A stretch of 64,000 nucleotides of DNA from positions 1,860,001-1,924,000 of the forward strand of contig NZ_OZ240249.1 in NCBI RefSeq assembly GCF_965198245.1. Direction: 5' to 3'. The stretch comes from Poriferisodalis sp965198245. GTDB taxonomy: Bacteria; Actinomycetota; Acidimicrobiia; Acidimicrobiales; Poriferisodalaceae. A program made the position numbers and the translations under genes. This document shows, in pieces, positions 18,173 through 25,396 of this stretch. The notes beneath the pieces are model-generated. The model was not told the DNA's origin and did no database searches. It saw nothing but the letters and a program-made list of their open reading frames with translations. How positions within the stretch are numbered: position 1 is the stretch's first letter; every line of letters begins with the position of its first letter.

Positions 18173-18769
18173 ATGGCCAACGAGCACGGCTACTTGCCGA
18201 AGGTGACCGAGCTGGACGACAAGCAGCAACGGCGCTTGGACACGTGGTACGCGAAGGCCTACACCGACGACAACCTGTTCCGGACGCTCGCGGCGGACGA
18301 GACCACCATTGACCTGTTCCTCGGCTGGGTCGGTGCCGTGTACGGCGGCCATCCCGACGAGGATCGCGGTGCGCTGGATCGGCACATGATCGAGCTGTGT
18401 CGCATCCGGATGGCGAATCGGAACGAGTGCTTCCACTGAAGCCTCGTGCGCAGCGCATCGTTGGTGCGCACCGGACTCACGGACGAAGTCGTCGCACAAC
18501 TGACCGACTACGAGGCATCGGACTTGCCCGAGTCGTGGAAGGCCGCATTGGCGCTGTGCGACTGGCTGTCGGGCTTCGAACACTCGGGCGTCATCCCGCC
18601 CGAGATGTATGAGCGGCTGAACGGCTGCTTCAACGAGCAGCAGATTCTGCGCCTCGGTGCGCTGCTTGCTTCCGCGAGTGGATGGCACCGGATGATCGAG
18701 GCTTTCGGCATCCGACCCGACCACTACCAAGCGGGCCAATCGGTTCCGTGGGCGGCCGCTGCGGGCTGA
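18173..18769 (+). CDS. Candidate selenoprotein: AhpD/carboxymuconolactone-decarboxylase family with CxxU motif (UGA at 18437-18439)
   Basis: An ATG at 18173 with a strong GAGGGGGAG ribosome-binding site opens a frame that is intact to the TGA at 18770 except for one TGA at 18437. Read through, it gives 198 aa, the normal length for a carboxymuconolactone-decarboxylase/alkylhydroperoxidase-like protein. In this family the active site is CxxCxxxRS; here it reads C86-F-H-[TGA]89-SLVRS, so the stop is exactly the second redox cysteine. The downstream half (GLTDEVVAQLTDYEASDLPE, FNEQQILRLGALLASASGWH) keeps the family pattern. A stem-loop follows the TGA. Interpretation: selenocysteine at residue 89. 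The alternative is a nonsense-mutated pseudogene. The gene follows pnkp by 75 bases. Confidence 0.7.
18446..18471 (+). promoter_or_regulatory. SECIS-like stem-loop just downstream of the in-frame UGA
   Basis: GTGCGCA at 18446-18452 pairs perfectly with TGCGCAC at 18465-18471, giving a 7-bp stem. The 12-base loop starts with G at 18453, about 13 bases after the TGA; two further inner pairs (54-63 and 55-62) would put the tip about 16 bases away. Bacterial SECIS elements are short hairpins in this position with a G early in the loop. GC-rich sequence makes short hairpins common, so this is supportive, not decisive. Confidence 0.45.
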
Positions 18770-18911
18770 GCAGCGACGCAGACGTCGAAGCTGACTAGGA
18801 GCATGACGTTCGTCAGTGCGCTCCATTCCGCCATTCGCGCCTAGCTTTCGAAACCGTGGCGGACCCAGCCCTGTCTCCCGACGCCGCCGCTCCGCAGGAC
18901 TCGCTGCAGGA

Positions 18912-19790
18912 ATGACCGGCGTTCGAACCTGGCTCGCAGGGGCACGACCCCGTACCTGGCCCGCATCGCTGGTGCCGCCGTTCGTGGGCACCGCAGCCTC
19001 GGATGCCGCGGCAGAGGGTGTGATCGTGTGGTGGCGGGCTGTCTGCGCTCTGGTCGTGTCGTTGTTCATCCAGATTGCGGTGAACTACGCCAACGACTAC
19101 AGCGACGGCGTGCGAGGCACCGATGTCACCCGGGTGGGCCCCCAACGCCTCGTGGCATCGGGCGCAGCTTCGCCGAACGCCGTGCGCAATGCTGCGTTCG
19201 CTGCGTTCGGGCTGGCGGCGGCGGTCGGCGTGGTCGTCGCAGCCGCAGTGTCGTGGTGGCTCATTGCGGCGGGCGCGGCGTCGATTCTGGCTGCGTGGTA
19301 CTACACCGGCGGCCGGCGGCCGTACGGCTACCGCGGCCTCGGCGAGCTGTTCGTATTCGTCTTTTTTGGACTGGTAGCGACTGCGGGGTCGGCATTCGTG
19401 CAGGACGCCCGCCTGACCATGGTGGGTCTCGCCGCGTCGGTGCCCGTCGGGCTGGGCTCAGTAGCACTGCTGATCTCGAACAACCTGCGGGACTTGCCTA
19501 CCGACGAACAGGCCGGCAAGCGCACGCTGGCCGTGCGCGTGGGCGATCGGCCGACCAGGGCGATGTACGTGGCCGTCGTGTTCATCGTGGTGATCTCGCC
19601 GCTGTACCTGTCGCTGCTGCGGCCCTGGGCGTTGCTCGGGCTCGCCTCGGTCGTAGTGGCTATCTCCCCCGTGCGCACAGTGCTGCGCGGTGCCACGGGC
19701 GCAGCACTGGTGGCAGTGCTGGCGGGGACCGGGCGGCTCCAGATCGTTGTGGGCGCGCTGCTCACGGTCGGATTGGCCCTGGGCGCATGA
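18912..19790 (+). CDS. menA: 1,4-dihydroxy-2-naphthoate polyprenyltransferase MenA
   Basis: The 292-aa UbiA-superfamily membrane enzyme attaches the polyprenyl chain to dihydroxynaphthoate in menaquinone synthesis. The first aspartate motif appears as NYANDYSDGVRGTD, with MenA-like sequence around it (GARPRTWPASLVPPFVGTA at the N-terminus, RVGPQRLVASG after the motif). The second motif region is NNLRDLPTDEQAGKRTLAVR. About eight hydrophobic helices are visible. The ATG at 18912 has AGGA just upstream. menG lies 1.1 kb away on the other strand, which supports the quinone role. Confidence 0.93.
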   Translation: MTGVRTWLAGARPRTWPASLVPPFVGTAASDAAAEGVIVWWRAVCALVVSLFIQIAVNYANDYSDGVRGTDVTRVGPQRLVASGAASPNAVRNAAFAAFGLAAAVGVVVAAAVSWWLIAAGAASILAAWYYTGGRRPYGYRGLGELFVFVFFGLVATAGSAFVQDARLTMVGLAASVPVGLGSVALLISNNLRDLPTDEQAGKRTLAVRVGDRPTRAMYVAVVFIVVISPLYLSLLRPWALLGLASVVVAISPVRTVLRGATGAALVAVLAGTGRLQIVVGALLTVGLALGA

Positions 19791-19860
19791 ACCGCGTCTA
19801 CCCAATGTCGGAAGCTGTGCGTCCTGCGGCATCTCGGCCGCGATCCGCCAAGATGTCGCG

Positions 19861-20352
19861 ATGAGCTCCGAGGCAGTCCTGGATCACCTCGCAGCGCTCG
19901 GCGTGGCATACGAGTTGGTGGAATGCGATCCCGACTTCGCCGACACGGCGCAGTTCTGCGAGCGGTACGGCTATTCGATGGACGCGTCGGCCAACGCCAT
20001 CTGCGTGGTGGGCAAGTCGGCCGAGCGGCCGATGGCGTGCTGCGTGGTACTCGCCACGACCCGGCTGGATGTGAACGGCATCGTGCGGCGCAGGCTGGGT
20101 ACTCGCAAGGCATCATTCGCGGATGCCTCTGAGACGATCGAGCGCACGGGCATGATGATCGGCGGCGTCACACCGTTCGGATTGCCCGACGACATTCCCG
20201 TGTGGATCGACAGCAGGGTCATGGACTGCGATGCGATCATCGTGGGCGGCGGCTCGCGTGACTGCAAGATCCTGTGCCCGCCGGACTCGCTCGCTGAACT
20301 TCCCGCAGCCGAGGTTGTCCCCGATCTCGCCAAGACGCTGCCGGAGGCCTAG
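19861..20352 (+). CDS. YbaK/EbsC-type aminoacyl-tRNA deacylase-like protein
   Basis: The 163-aa cytoplasmic protein has the fold signatures of the YbaK/ProX editing-domain family: CVVGKSAERPMACCVVLATT, the RRLGTRKASFAD segment, and the conserved GGVTPFGLPDDIPVWID loop followed by IIVGGGSR. Such proteins hydrolyse mischarged tRNAs such as Cys- or Ala-tRNAPro. It starts at ATG 19861, shortly after menA. Which tRNA it edits is not determinable here. Confidence 0.88.
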   Translation: MSSEAVLDHLAALGVAYELVECDPDFADTAQFCERYGYSMDASANAICVVGKSAERPMACCVVLATTRLDVNGIVRRRLGTRKASFADASETIERTGMMIGGVTPFGLPDDIPVWIDSRVMDCDAIIVGGGSRDCKILCPPDSLAELPAAEVVPDLAKTLPEA

Positions 20353-20359
20353 ACGGACT

Positions 20360-20373
20360 GCGCCTGCGGGCGC
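20360..20373. terminator. Short GC-rich hairpin between convergent genes
   Basis: GCGCC at 20360-20364 and GGCGC at 20369-20373 form a 5-bp stem with a 4-base loop between the stop codons of the YbaK-like gene and menG. No T-run follows. It may serve as a shared terminator, but the evidence is weak. Confidence 0.2.
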
Positions 20374-20376
20374 TGT

Positions 20377-21090
20377 TCAGGCGTTTCGCGTTGCCGTGAT
20401 CAGCTGAGCGATGCCTCCGCTGAGCGCGTCCCGCTGGACATCGTGGAATCCCGCCTCGGCGATCCGGGAGAGCAGTTCTGGCGCCGCGGGCAGGTACGCC
20501 ACTGATTCGGGCAGGTAGCGGTAAGCCGACCGGCTTGAGAGCAGGCTGCCGACGGCGGGAACGACCTTGCCGAAGTACAGCTTGTGCCCTGCGCGCAGCA
20601 CCGGATTGGCGGGTTCGGCGACTTCGAGCATCGCCACCCGAGCGCCGGGCCGGAGCACTCGAGCCAACTCTGCGAAGAAGCGATCGAGGTCGGCGAAATT
20701 TCGCAGAGCGAAACCGCAGGTCGCACCGGCGAGCCAGCCCTCGCGCACGCCGAGGCTCAGCGCATCGGAACGCACCAGCGGAGCACGGGTTGTCGCGGCT
20801 TGAAGCATTCCAGCGGAGAAATCGACTCCGACGGCGAACAAGCCCGCCGCCTCGAGCTCGTTGCACAGGTCGCCGGTGCCGCAGGCCAGATCAATCACTG
20901 TCTCGCCCGGCTGCAGACCCAGTGCTGCCACTGCACGTCGTCGCCACAGGGTGTCGAGCCGAAACGTCAGCAGGCCGTTCAGCAGGTCGTAGCGCGGGGC
21001 GATCTCGTCGAACATCTGCTCGACGGTGTCTGCTTTGTCGTGCGGACTGGGCAGTTCGGACCGCCTCCGTCGACACAGACGCAGACTCAC
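20377..21090 (-). CDS. menG: Demethylmenaquinone methyltransferase (MenG/UbiE)
   Basis: The 237-aa SAM-dependent methyltransferase catalyses the final C-methylation in menaquinone synthesis. The family signature MFDEIAPRYDLLNGLLTF, the SAM motif VIDLACGTGDLCNELEAAG and the later ALRNFADLDRFFAELARVL are all clear, as is the KVVPAVGSLLSSRSAYRYLP stretch. The start is the GTG at 21090, which overlaps the TGA of the upstream membrane protein (GTGA). That overlap gives a normal family length and suggests translational coupling. Confidence 0.93.
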   Translation of the reverse strand: MSLRLCRRRRSELPSPHDKADTVEQMFDEIAPRYDLLNGLLTFRLDTLWRRRAVAALGLQPGETVIDLACGTGDLCNELEAAGLFAVGVDFSAGMLQAATTRAPLVRSDALSLGVREGWLAGATCGFALRNFADLDRFFAELARVLRPGARVAMLEVAEPANPVLRAGHKLYFGKVVPAVGSLLSSRSAYRYLPESVAYLPAAPELLSRIAEAGFHDVQRDALSGGIAQLITATRNA

Positions 21091-21521
21091 CGGAACCAGA
21101 CGCGTCGATGACTGCGGCTGATCGGGTGGAAGAGCAGCACCAGCAGCAGAGCGTCGAACATGAGCCGCATGAAGATTCCGAGCTGGAAGCCGTTGTTGGC
21201 ACCCCACCACAGCGTTGCCAAGGTCGAGTAAATGGCCGCCGCCGAGCACAGCCAATGGCCCCATCGCCGCTCGTTGGCGGTTCCCAAGCCGCCCACTATG
21301 AGTGAGCCGCCGAGCAACAGGGTCACGGCCAGCGGCACGACGCTGTCGCTAAGTTCGATAGCTGTGCGTTCGCTGGCGAACAGCGAAACAATGCCTTCGA
21401 AGATGTCGAGTGCGAGTTGCCAGTCGATGCGGTTTCCGAACAGCAGCAGTACCGCGGAGAAGTAGCACAGCAGCACGGCGCTGTAGAGCGTCTGAGGCTG
21501 GCTGCGGTTCAGCCACCGCAT
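21087..21521 (-). CDS. Small four-helix membrane protein coupled to menG
   Basis: The protein of about 144 aa has four predicted membrane spans: AVLLCYFSAVLLLFG, VVPLAVTLLLGGSLIVGGLG, WLCSAAAIYSTLATLWWG and MRLMFDALLLVLLF. It ends with a basic tail (SRSHRRVWFR). I do not recognise the family. Its stop overlaps the menG start, so a membrane role connected with quinone synthesis is possible but unproven. The ATG at 21521 is preferred; a GTG at 21530 would add three residues. Confidence 0.7.
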   Translation of the reverse strand: MRWLNRSQPQTLYSAVLLCYFSAVLLLFGNRIDWQLALDIFEGIVSLFASERTAIELSDSVVPLAVTLLLGGSLIVGGLGTANERRWGHWLCSAAAIYSTLATLWWGANNGFQLGIFMRLMFDALLLVLLFHPISRSHRRVWFR

Positions 21522-21622
21522 CTGGTTCACCGGGCAAGTGTGGCACCTGCGCTCGCACGATCCCCTCCGGCGCGGCGCATGCGCCCGGCTCGCACGGCCT
21601 GGGGGCCTTGACCGCGCAGCAT

Positions 21623-21628
21623 TAGCCT
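21623..21628 (+). promoter_or_regulatory. Putative -10 element for leaderless mshD transcript
   Basis: TAGCCT lies seven bases before the GTG start at 21636 with no Shine-Dalgarno sequence between. It fits the TANNNT plus 6-7 spacing seen at several starts in this window. Confidence 0.45.
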
Positions 21629-21635
21629 TCGGGCA

Positions 21636-22400
21636 GTGAGTGCCGATCCCGTCATCTCGATCGGTTCCGACCAGCACGGCGCGGTCGTGGAGGCCAACGC
21701 CGCACAGTGGCCCCCCGGAGCGCTGGCCGCAGCGTTGGGGCGGCAGCTCGACGACGTTGCGGGGCCGCTGTCGGTCTGGATCGACCATCCCGATCACGAC
21801 GAAGCGCCGGACGGCGATCTGGCGCCTTCGCAGACTGCGCTCGGGCGTGAGCTGACATCGCTGGGCTTGGCGTTCAAGCGCGATCTGTACCGGATGGAGC
21901 GGTCCCTGCCGATGGATCAGCCCAGCAGAATCGAGACGCGTTCGTTCGTGGTCGGCCAGGATGAGCAGGCTTGGGTGGAGGTCAACAACCGGGCGTTCTC
22001 GTGGCACCGCGAGCAGGGTGGATGGACGCTTGCTCAGGTCGCTGAGCGTCAAGCCGAACCGTGGTTCGACGCCGACGGCTTCCGCGTGTACGACATCGAC
22101 GGGCAGATCGTTGCCTACTGCTGGACGAAGGTGCACAACGATGAGGACCCGCCGGTCGGTGAGGTGTACGTCATCGCGGTGGATCCCCGGTACCACGGCC
22201 GGGGACTCGGCCGAGCCCTCACACTGGCCGGCTACGAGCATCTTTCCGACGCAGGCCTGACTCGGGCCATGCTCTACGTCGACGCGGACAACATGCCGGC
22301 CGTCACGCTCTACGGGCAACTCGGCCTCGAGGTTGCCGTTGTGCGGCGGCTGTTCACGGGCATCGGACCGCTCGCGTCCAACGGCACTGGCCGGTCGTGA
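21636..22400 (+). CDS. mshD: Mycothiol synthase MshD (mycothiol acetyltransferase)
   Basis: The 254-aa GNAT protein acetylates Cys-GlcN-Ins to make mycothiol, the actinobacterial low-molecular-weight thiol. The C-terminal GNAT domain is well conserved: VEVNNRAFSWHREQGGW, AYCWTKVH, VGEVYVIAVDPRYHGRGLGR (acetyl-CoA loop) and ADNMPAVTLYGQLG. The N-terminal GNAT-like domain is shorter than usual (MshD is typically near 300 aa). It starts at GTG 21636 and its stop overlaps the rlmN start. It is strong evidence for an actinomycete host. Confidence 0.92.
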   Translation: MSADPVISIGSDQHGAVVEANAAQWPPGALAAALGRQLDDVAGPLSVWIDHPDHDEAPDGDLAPSQTALGRELTSLGLAFKRDLYRMERSLPMDQPSRIETRSFVVGQDEQAWVEVNNRAFSWHREQGGWTLAQVAERQAEPWFDADGFRVYDIDGQIVAYCWTKVHNDEDPPVGEVYVIAVDPRYHGRGLGRALTLAGYEHLSDAGLTRAMLYVDADNMPAVTLYGQLGLEVAVVRRLFTGIGPLASNGTGRS

Positions 22401-23488
22401 CAGCCTCCGTCGCCGATCCCTCACTCGCGGACCTCACCCGGGCAGAGCTGGGAGAGCTGCTCGATGGCGAGCCCTCGTACCGGCTGGACCAAGTGTGGGA
22501 CGGCTTGTACCGCCAGCGCCGCCCGCTGGCCGAGCTCACCAACGTTCCCAAGGGCCTGCGTCAGGCCATCGGCGAGCTGCTGCCACCGGCGCTGAAGCTG
22601 GTGCGTGCCCAGACAGCGGATCGCGGCAAGACCCGCAAATACCTGTGGTCGCTGCGTGATGGACACCTGGTGGAGACCGTGCTCATGGGCTACCGCAATC
22701 GGACCACGCTGTGCATCAGCAGCCAGGCCGGCTGTGCCATGGCGTGCAGTTTCTGCGCAACGGGCCAGGTGGGATTCGACCGGAATCTGAGCGTCGGGGA
22801 AATCGTCGAGCAGGTGCTGGGCACGCTGCAGCATGTCCCGCCGGCCGCTCGCGGCGGAGCCGTCAACATTGTGTTCATGGGCATGGGCGAACCGTTCGCC
22901 AATTACGACGCCGTGTGGGCAGCAGTTGAGCGCTTTCACGGCGACATGGGAATCGGTGCCCGCCACATCACCGTGTCAACGGTTGGCGTCATTCCCGGGA
23001 TTGTTCGACTCGCTGCGGCTGCGCTGCCGGTCAATCTGGCCGTCTCGCTGCACGCCGCCAACGACCGCCTGCGCGACCGCATCGCACCGATCAATCGCAC
23101 CTACCCCCTGCGCGACCTTGCGCGCGCGCTGGCCGACTACCGCCGCTCCAAGCGGCGTCGCATCAGCCTTGAGTGGGCGATGATCGACGGCGTCAACGAC
23201 CGCGACCGTGACGCTGCCGAACTGGCTGCATATGCACGTCCGCTGGCGGCGCACGTGAACCTCATTCCGCTGAATCCCACGCCGGGTTACGGCCACTCGC
23301 CATCGCCCTCGGGGCGCATCGAGCATTTCGCGTCAGAGTTGGAATCCCACGGCGTGAAGGCCACCGTGCGAGTCAACCGGGGCACCTCTATCGATGCCGC
23401 GTGCGGGCAGCTTCGTGCCGACAAGCTGGTCTCGATCCAGAGGGGCGGCCGAGCCCGCCGCGGGGCACGCGCTCAGCAAGAGCGCTAG
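22397..23488 (+). CDS. rlmN: 23S rRNA (adenine(2503)-C(2))-methyltransferase RlmN
   Basis: This 363-aa radical-SAM enzyme methylates A2503 of 23S rRNA and A37 of some tRNAs. The cluster motif CAMACSFC (CxxxCxxC), preceded by TLCISSQAG, binds the 4Fe-4S cluster, and NIVFMGMGEPFANYD is an RlmN signature. The C-terminal region TVRVNRGTSIDAACGQL holds the second, methyl-carrying cysteine. The GTG start overlaps the mshD stop (GTGA), indicating co-expression. Confidence 0.96.
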   Translation: MTASVADPSLADLTRAELGELLDGEPSYRLDQVWDGLYRQRRPLAELTNVPKGLRQAIGELLPPALKLVRAQTADRGKTRKYLWSLRDGHLVETVLMGYRNRTTLCISSQAGCAMACSFCATGQVGFDRNLSVGEIVEQVLGTLQHVPPAARGGAVNIVFMGMGEPFANYDAVWAAVERFHGDMGIGARHITVSTVGVIPGIVRLAAAALPVNLAVSLHAANDRLRDRIAPINRTYPLRDLARALADYRRSKRRRISLEWAMIDGVNDRDRDAAELAAYARPLAAHVNLIPLNPTPGYGHSPSPSGRIEHFASELESHGVKATVRVNRGTSIDAACGQLRADKLVSIQRGGRARRGARAQQER

Positions 23489-23497
23489 AAACTCGCC

Positions 23498-24139
23498 ATG
23501 GCTAGGCCTCGATCGCCGAGAGGGCGCGCACAGCGGACCCACGAACGACTCAAGGACGAGTACGAGGCCGTGTGCGAACTCGAGCACCGCAATCCGTTCG
23601 AGTTGCTGGTGGCGACGATCCTGTCGGCGCAGTGCACGGACGTGCGTGTCAACGCCACTGTGCCGGCGCTGTTCGAGAAGTTCCCCGACGCCGAGGCGCT
23701 GGCATCATGCGACCTCACTGAGCTGGAGGAGTTGGTGCATCCCACCGGCTTCTTCCGCAGCAAGGCCCGCAACCTGCAGGGCATGGCCCGACAGCTGCTG
23801 GCCGATCACGGAGGCGAGGTCCCGACCCGCTTGGAAGAACTCGTGAAGCTGCCTGGCGTGGGCCGCAAGACGGCGAACGTCATCCGCTCGGTGGCTTTCG
23901 ACCTGCCCGGTTTGCCCGTGGACACCCACGTCGGCCGCCTCGTGCGGCGACTCGGCATCACCGACGAGGAAGACCCGGTCAAGGTCGAGCTTGCGTTGAA
24001 TCCGATGATCCCGCAGTACGAGCGGGGCGACTTCAGCCTGCGACTCATCCTGCATGGCAGGCGGGTCTGCTCGTCGCGGAAGCCCGCGTGCGATGACTGC
24101 GTGCTCAACGACTACTGCCCGAGTGCCTTCGCGGCCTGA
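23498..24139 (+). CDS. nth: Endonuclease III (Nth), DNA glycosylase/AP lyase
   Basis: The 213-aa base-excision-repair enzyme removes oxidised pyrimidines. The helix-hairpin-helix LPGVGRKTANVI contains the catalytic lysine, and VDTHVGRLVRRLG contains the catalytic aspartate. The C-terminal CSSRKPACDDCVLNDYC (Cx6Cx2Cx5C pattern) ligates the 4Fe-4S cluster. LLVATILSAQCTDVRVN is the conserved N-terminal helix. It follows rlmN by nine bases, so the genes mshD-rlmN-nth probably form one transcript. Confidence 0.96.
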   Translation: MARPRSPRGRAQRTHERLKDEYEAVCELEHRNPFELLVATILSAQCTDVRVNATVPALFEKFPDAEALASCDLTELEELVHPTGFFRSKARNLQGMARQLLADHGGEVPTRLEELVKLPGVGRKTANVIRSVAFDLPGLPVDTHVGRLVRRLGITDEEDPVKVELALNPMIPQYERGDFSLRLILHGRRVCSSRKPACDDCVLNDYCPSAFAA

Positions 24140-24193
24140 TCCGCCAGCGGCGCCCGCCGCAACGACGACCCGAGGCCCAGGAGGCCCGACCGA

Positions 24194-25115
24194 ATGACCG
24201 AGTCCCTCAGTGCTGGCAACCCAACCGTGCGGCGATCGTCGCATTTCGTGCCCGGCGCCAACGAACGCATGCTCACAAAGTCCCTGGCCACCGACGCGGA
24301 CAGCCTCGTGCTCGACCTCGAAGACGCCGTCACACCCGACAACAAGGACAGCGCCCGGGCCACCCTGGCTGGCTGGCTGGCTGGCCGATGTCGACTTTGG
24401 CGCCAAGGAGCGGGTCGTGCGAATCAACCCGCTCGACAGCCCATGGTGCGTTGCGGACATTGCCGAGACGATGGTCTGCCCGCCCGACGCCTATCTGGTG
24501 CCGAAGGTGAACAATGCGGCAGAGGTCGTCCAGATCGACGGCATGATCACCCGCTGGGAACTCGAACACGGTCACCCGCCCGGAGGCGTGGTGCTGCTGG
24601 TGCTGGGTACCGAGACGCCGCAAGGCCTGCTCAACATCGGCGAACTCGCCCAACACGACCGGGTGGATGCGCTGAGCTGGGGTGCCGAGGATCTGTCAGG
24701 GGCGATGGGCTCCAAGGCCAACCGGGATGCCTCGGGAGCCTTCCTGCCGGTGTTCGAATATGCCAGGGTCATGTGCTTGGTAGGGGCCACGGCATGGGGC
24801 AAGCAACCGCTCGACACGGTGTTCGTGGACTTCCGCGACGACATGGGGTTGGCTGCTGAATGCGCGACCTCGGCGGCCATGGGCTTCACCGGCAAGATCA
24901 CCATCCATCCCGCTCAGATCGACATCGTCAACGCCGCTTTCACACCCAGTGACGCCGAGTTGGCAGACGCACGCGAGCTGCTCGAGGCGTTCGCCGAAGC
25001 CGAGGCTGCTGGCCTGATGGCGTTCGCCCACAAGGGCCAGATGGTGGATGTTCCGCACCTGACCCGCGCCCGCAAGATCGTCGCCACCGCCGAGGCCATC
25101 GTCGAACGCTCCTGA
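24194..25115 (+). CDS. CitE-like CoA lyase (HpcH/HpaI superfamily), frameshifted at a CTGG repeat
   Basis: The frame from ATG 24194 encodes the CitE N-terminus (SHFVPGANERMLTKSLATDA, then DSLVLDLEDAVTPDNKDSAR). It leaves frame at five CTGG units at 24365-24384. The +1 frame then continues with GAKERVVRINPLDSPW, AYLVPKVNNAAEV, the Mg-binding DALSWGAEDLSGAMG and FTGKITIHPAQIDIVN to 25115. With four CTGG units the two halves join exactly (TLAGWLADVDFG) into a protein of about 305 aa. The enzyme would cleave or form a C-C bond next to a CoA thioester. It may be phase-variable, a recent mutation, or a sequence error. Confidence 0.85.
24365..24384 (+). repeat. Tetranucleotide repeat (CTGG)x5 inside the citE-like gene
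   Basis: Five tandem CTGG units lie in the 5' part of the citE-like gene. Removing one unit restores the reading frame. Such repeats are prone to slipped-strand mispairing. Confidence 0.9.
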
Positions 25116-25147
25116 AGTGCCGCGCCGGGCGGCAGCCGAGCGGGCGC

Positions 25148-25378
25148 TCAACGAAGCGAGTCGGTGGCCTGGGCCAATCGGCGCCGAGCCATGCGCAGCG
25201 AGCGCTCAACTTCGTAGAGCTCGACGCCGACATCCTCGTGCGGCGTGCCCATCAGTTCGTCGGCTGCCTGAGCGACTCGAGACCCGATTTCGCCCACCGC
25301 AGTCTCTATCGATGACAGCTCCGCTGCGCTGATCACCCGCGGCACGCTAGCCACAACGGTCCTCGCCGGGTGATTCAA
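25148..25378 (-). CDS. Small hypothetical helical protein
   Basis: The protein of up to 76 aa is predicted helical (SIETAVGEIGSRVAQAADEL, then VELYEVERSLRMARRRLAQA). The longest form starts at a TTG (25378); a GTG at 25354 giving 68 aa starting VASVPRVISAAEL is also plausible. There is no membrane segment or known motif. It lies in the 280-base space between citE and the first cell-wall protein gene, in the same direction as the latter. The codon pattern is gene-like. No function is proposed. Confidence 0.5.
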   Translation of the reverse strand: MNHPARTVVASVPRVISAAELSSIETAVGEIGSRVAQAADELMGTPHEDVGVELYEVERSLRMARRRLAQATDSLR

Positions 25379-25396
25379 GGGTTTCGAGGGTCGGAT

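Noticed and set aside
18446..18769. A separate small gene starting after the TGA at 18437
   Set aside because: It is in the same frame as the upstream half, begins mid-domain, has no ribosome-binding site and encodes only the second half of one family domain.
21530..22424. Long N-terminal extension of the small membrane protein gene across mshD
   Set aside because: The extension lies antisense to the well-supported mshD and carries no domain; the membrane protein starts near 21521-21530.
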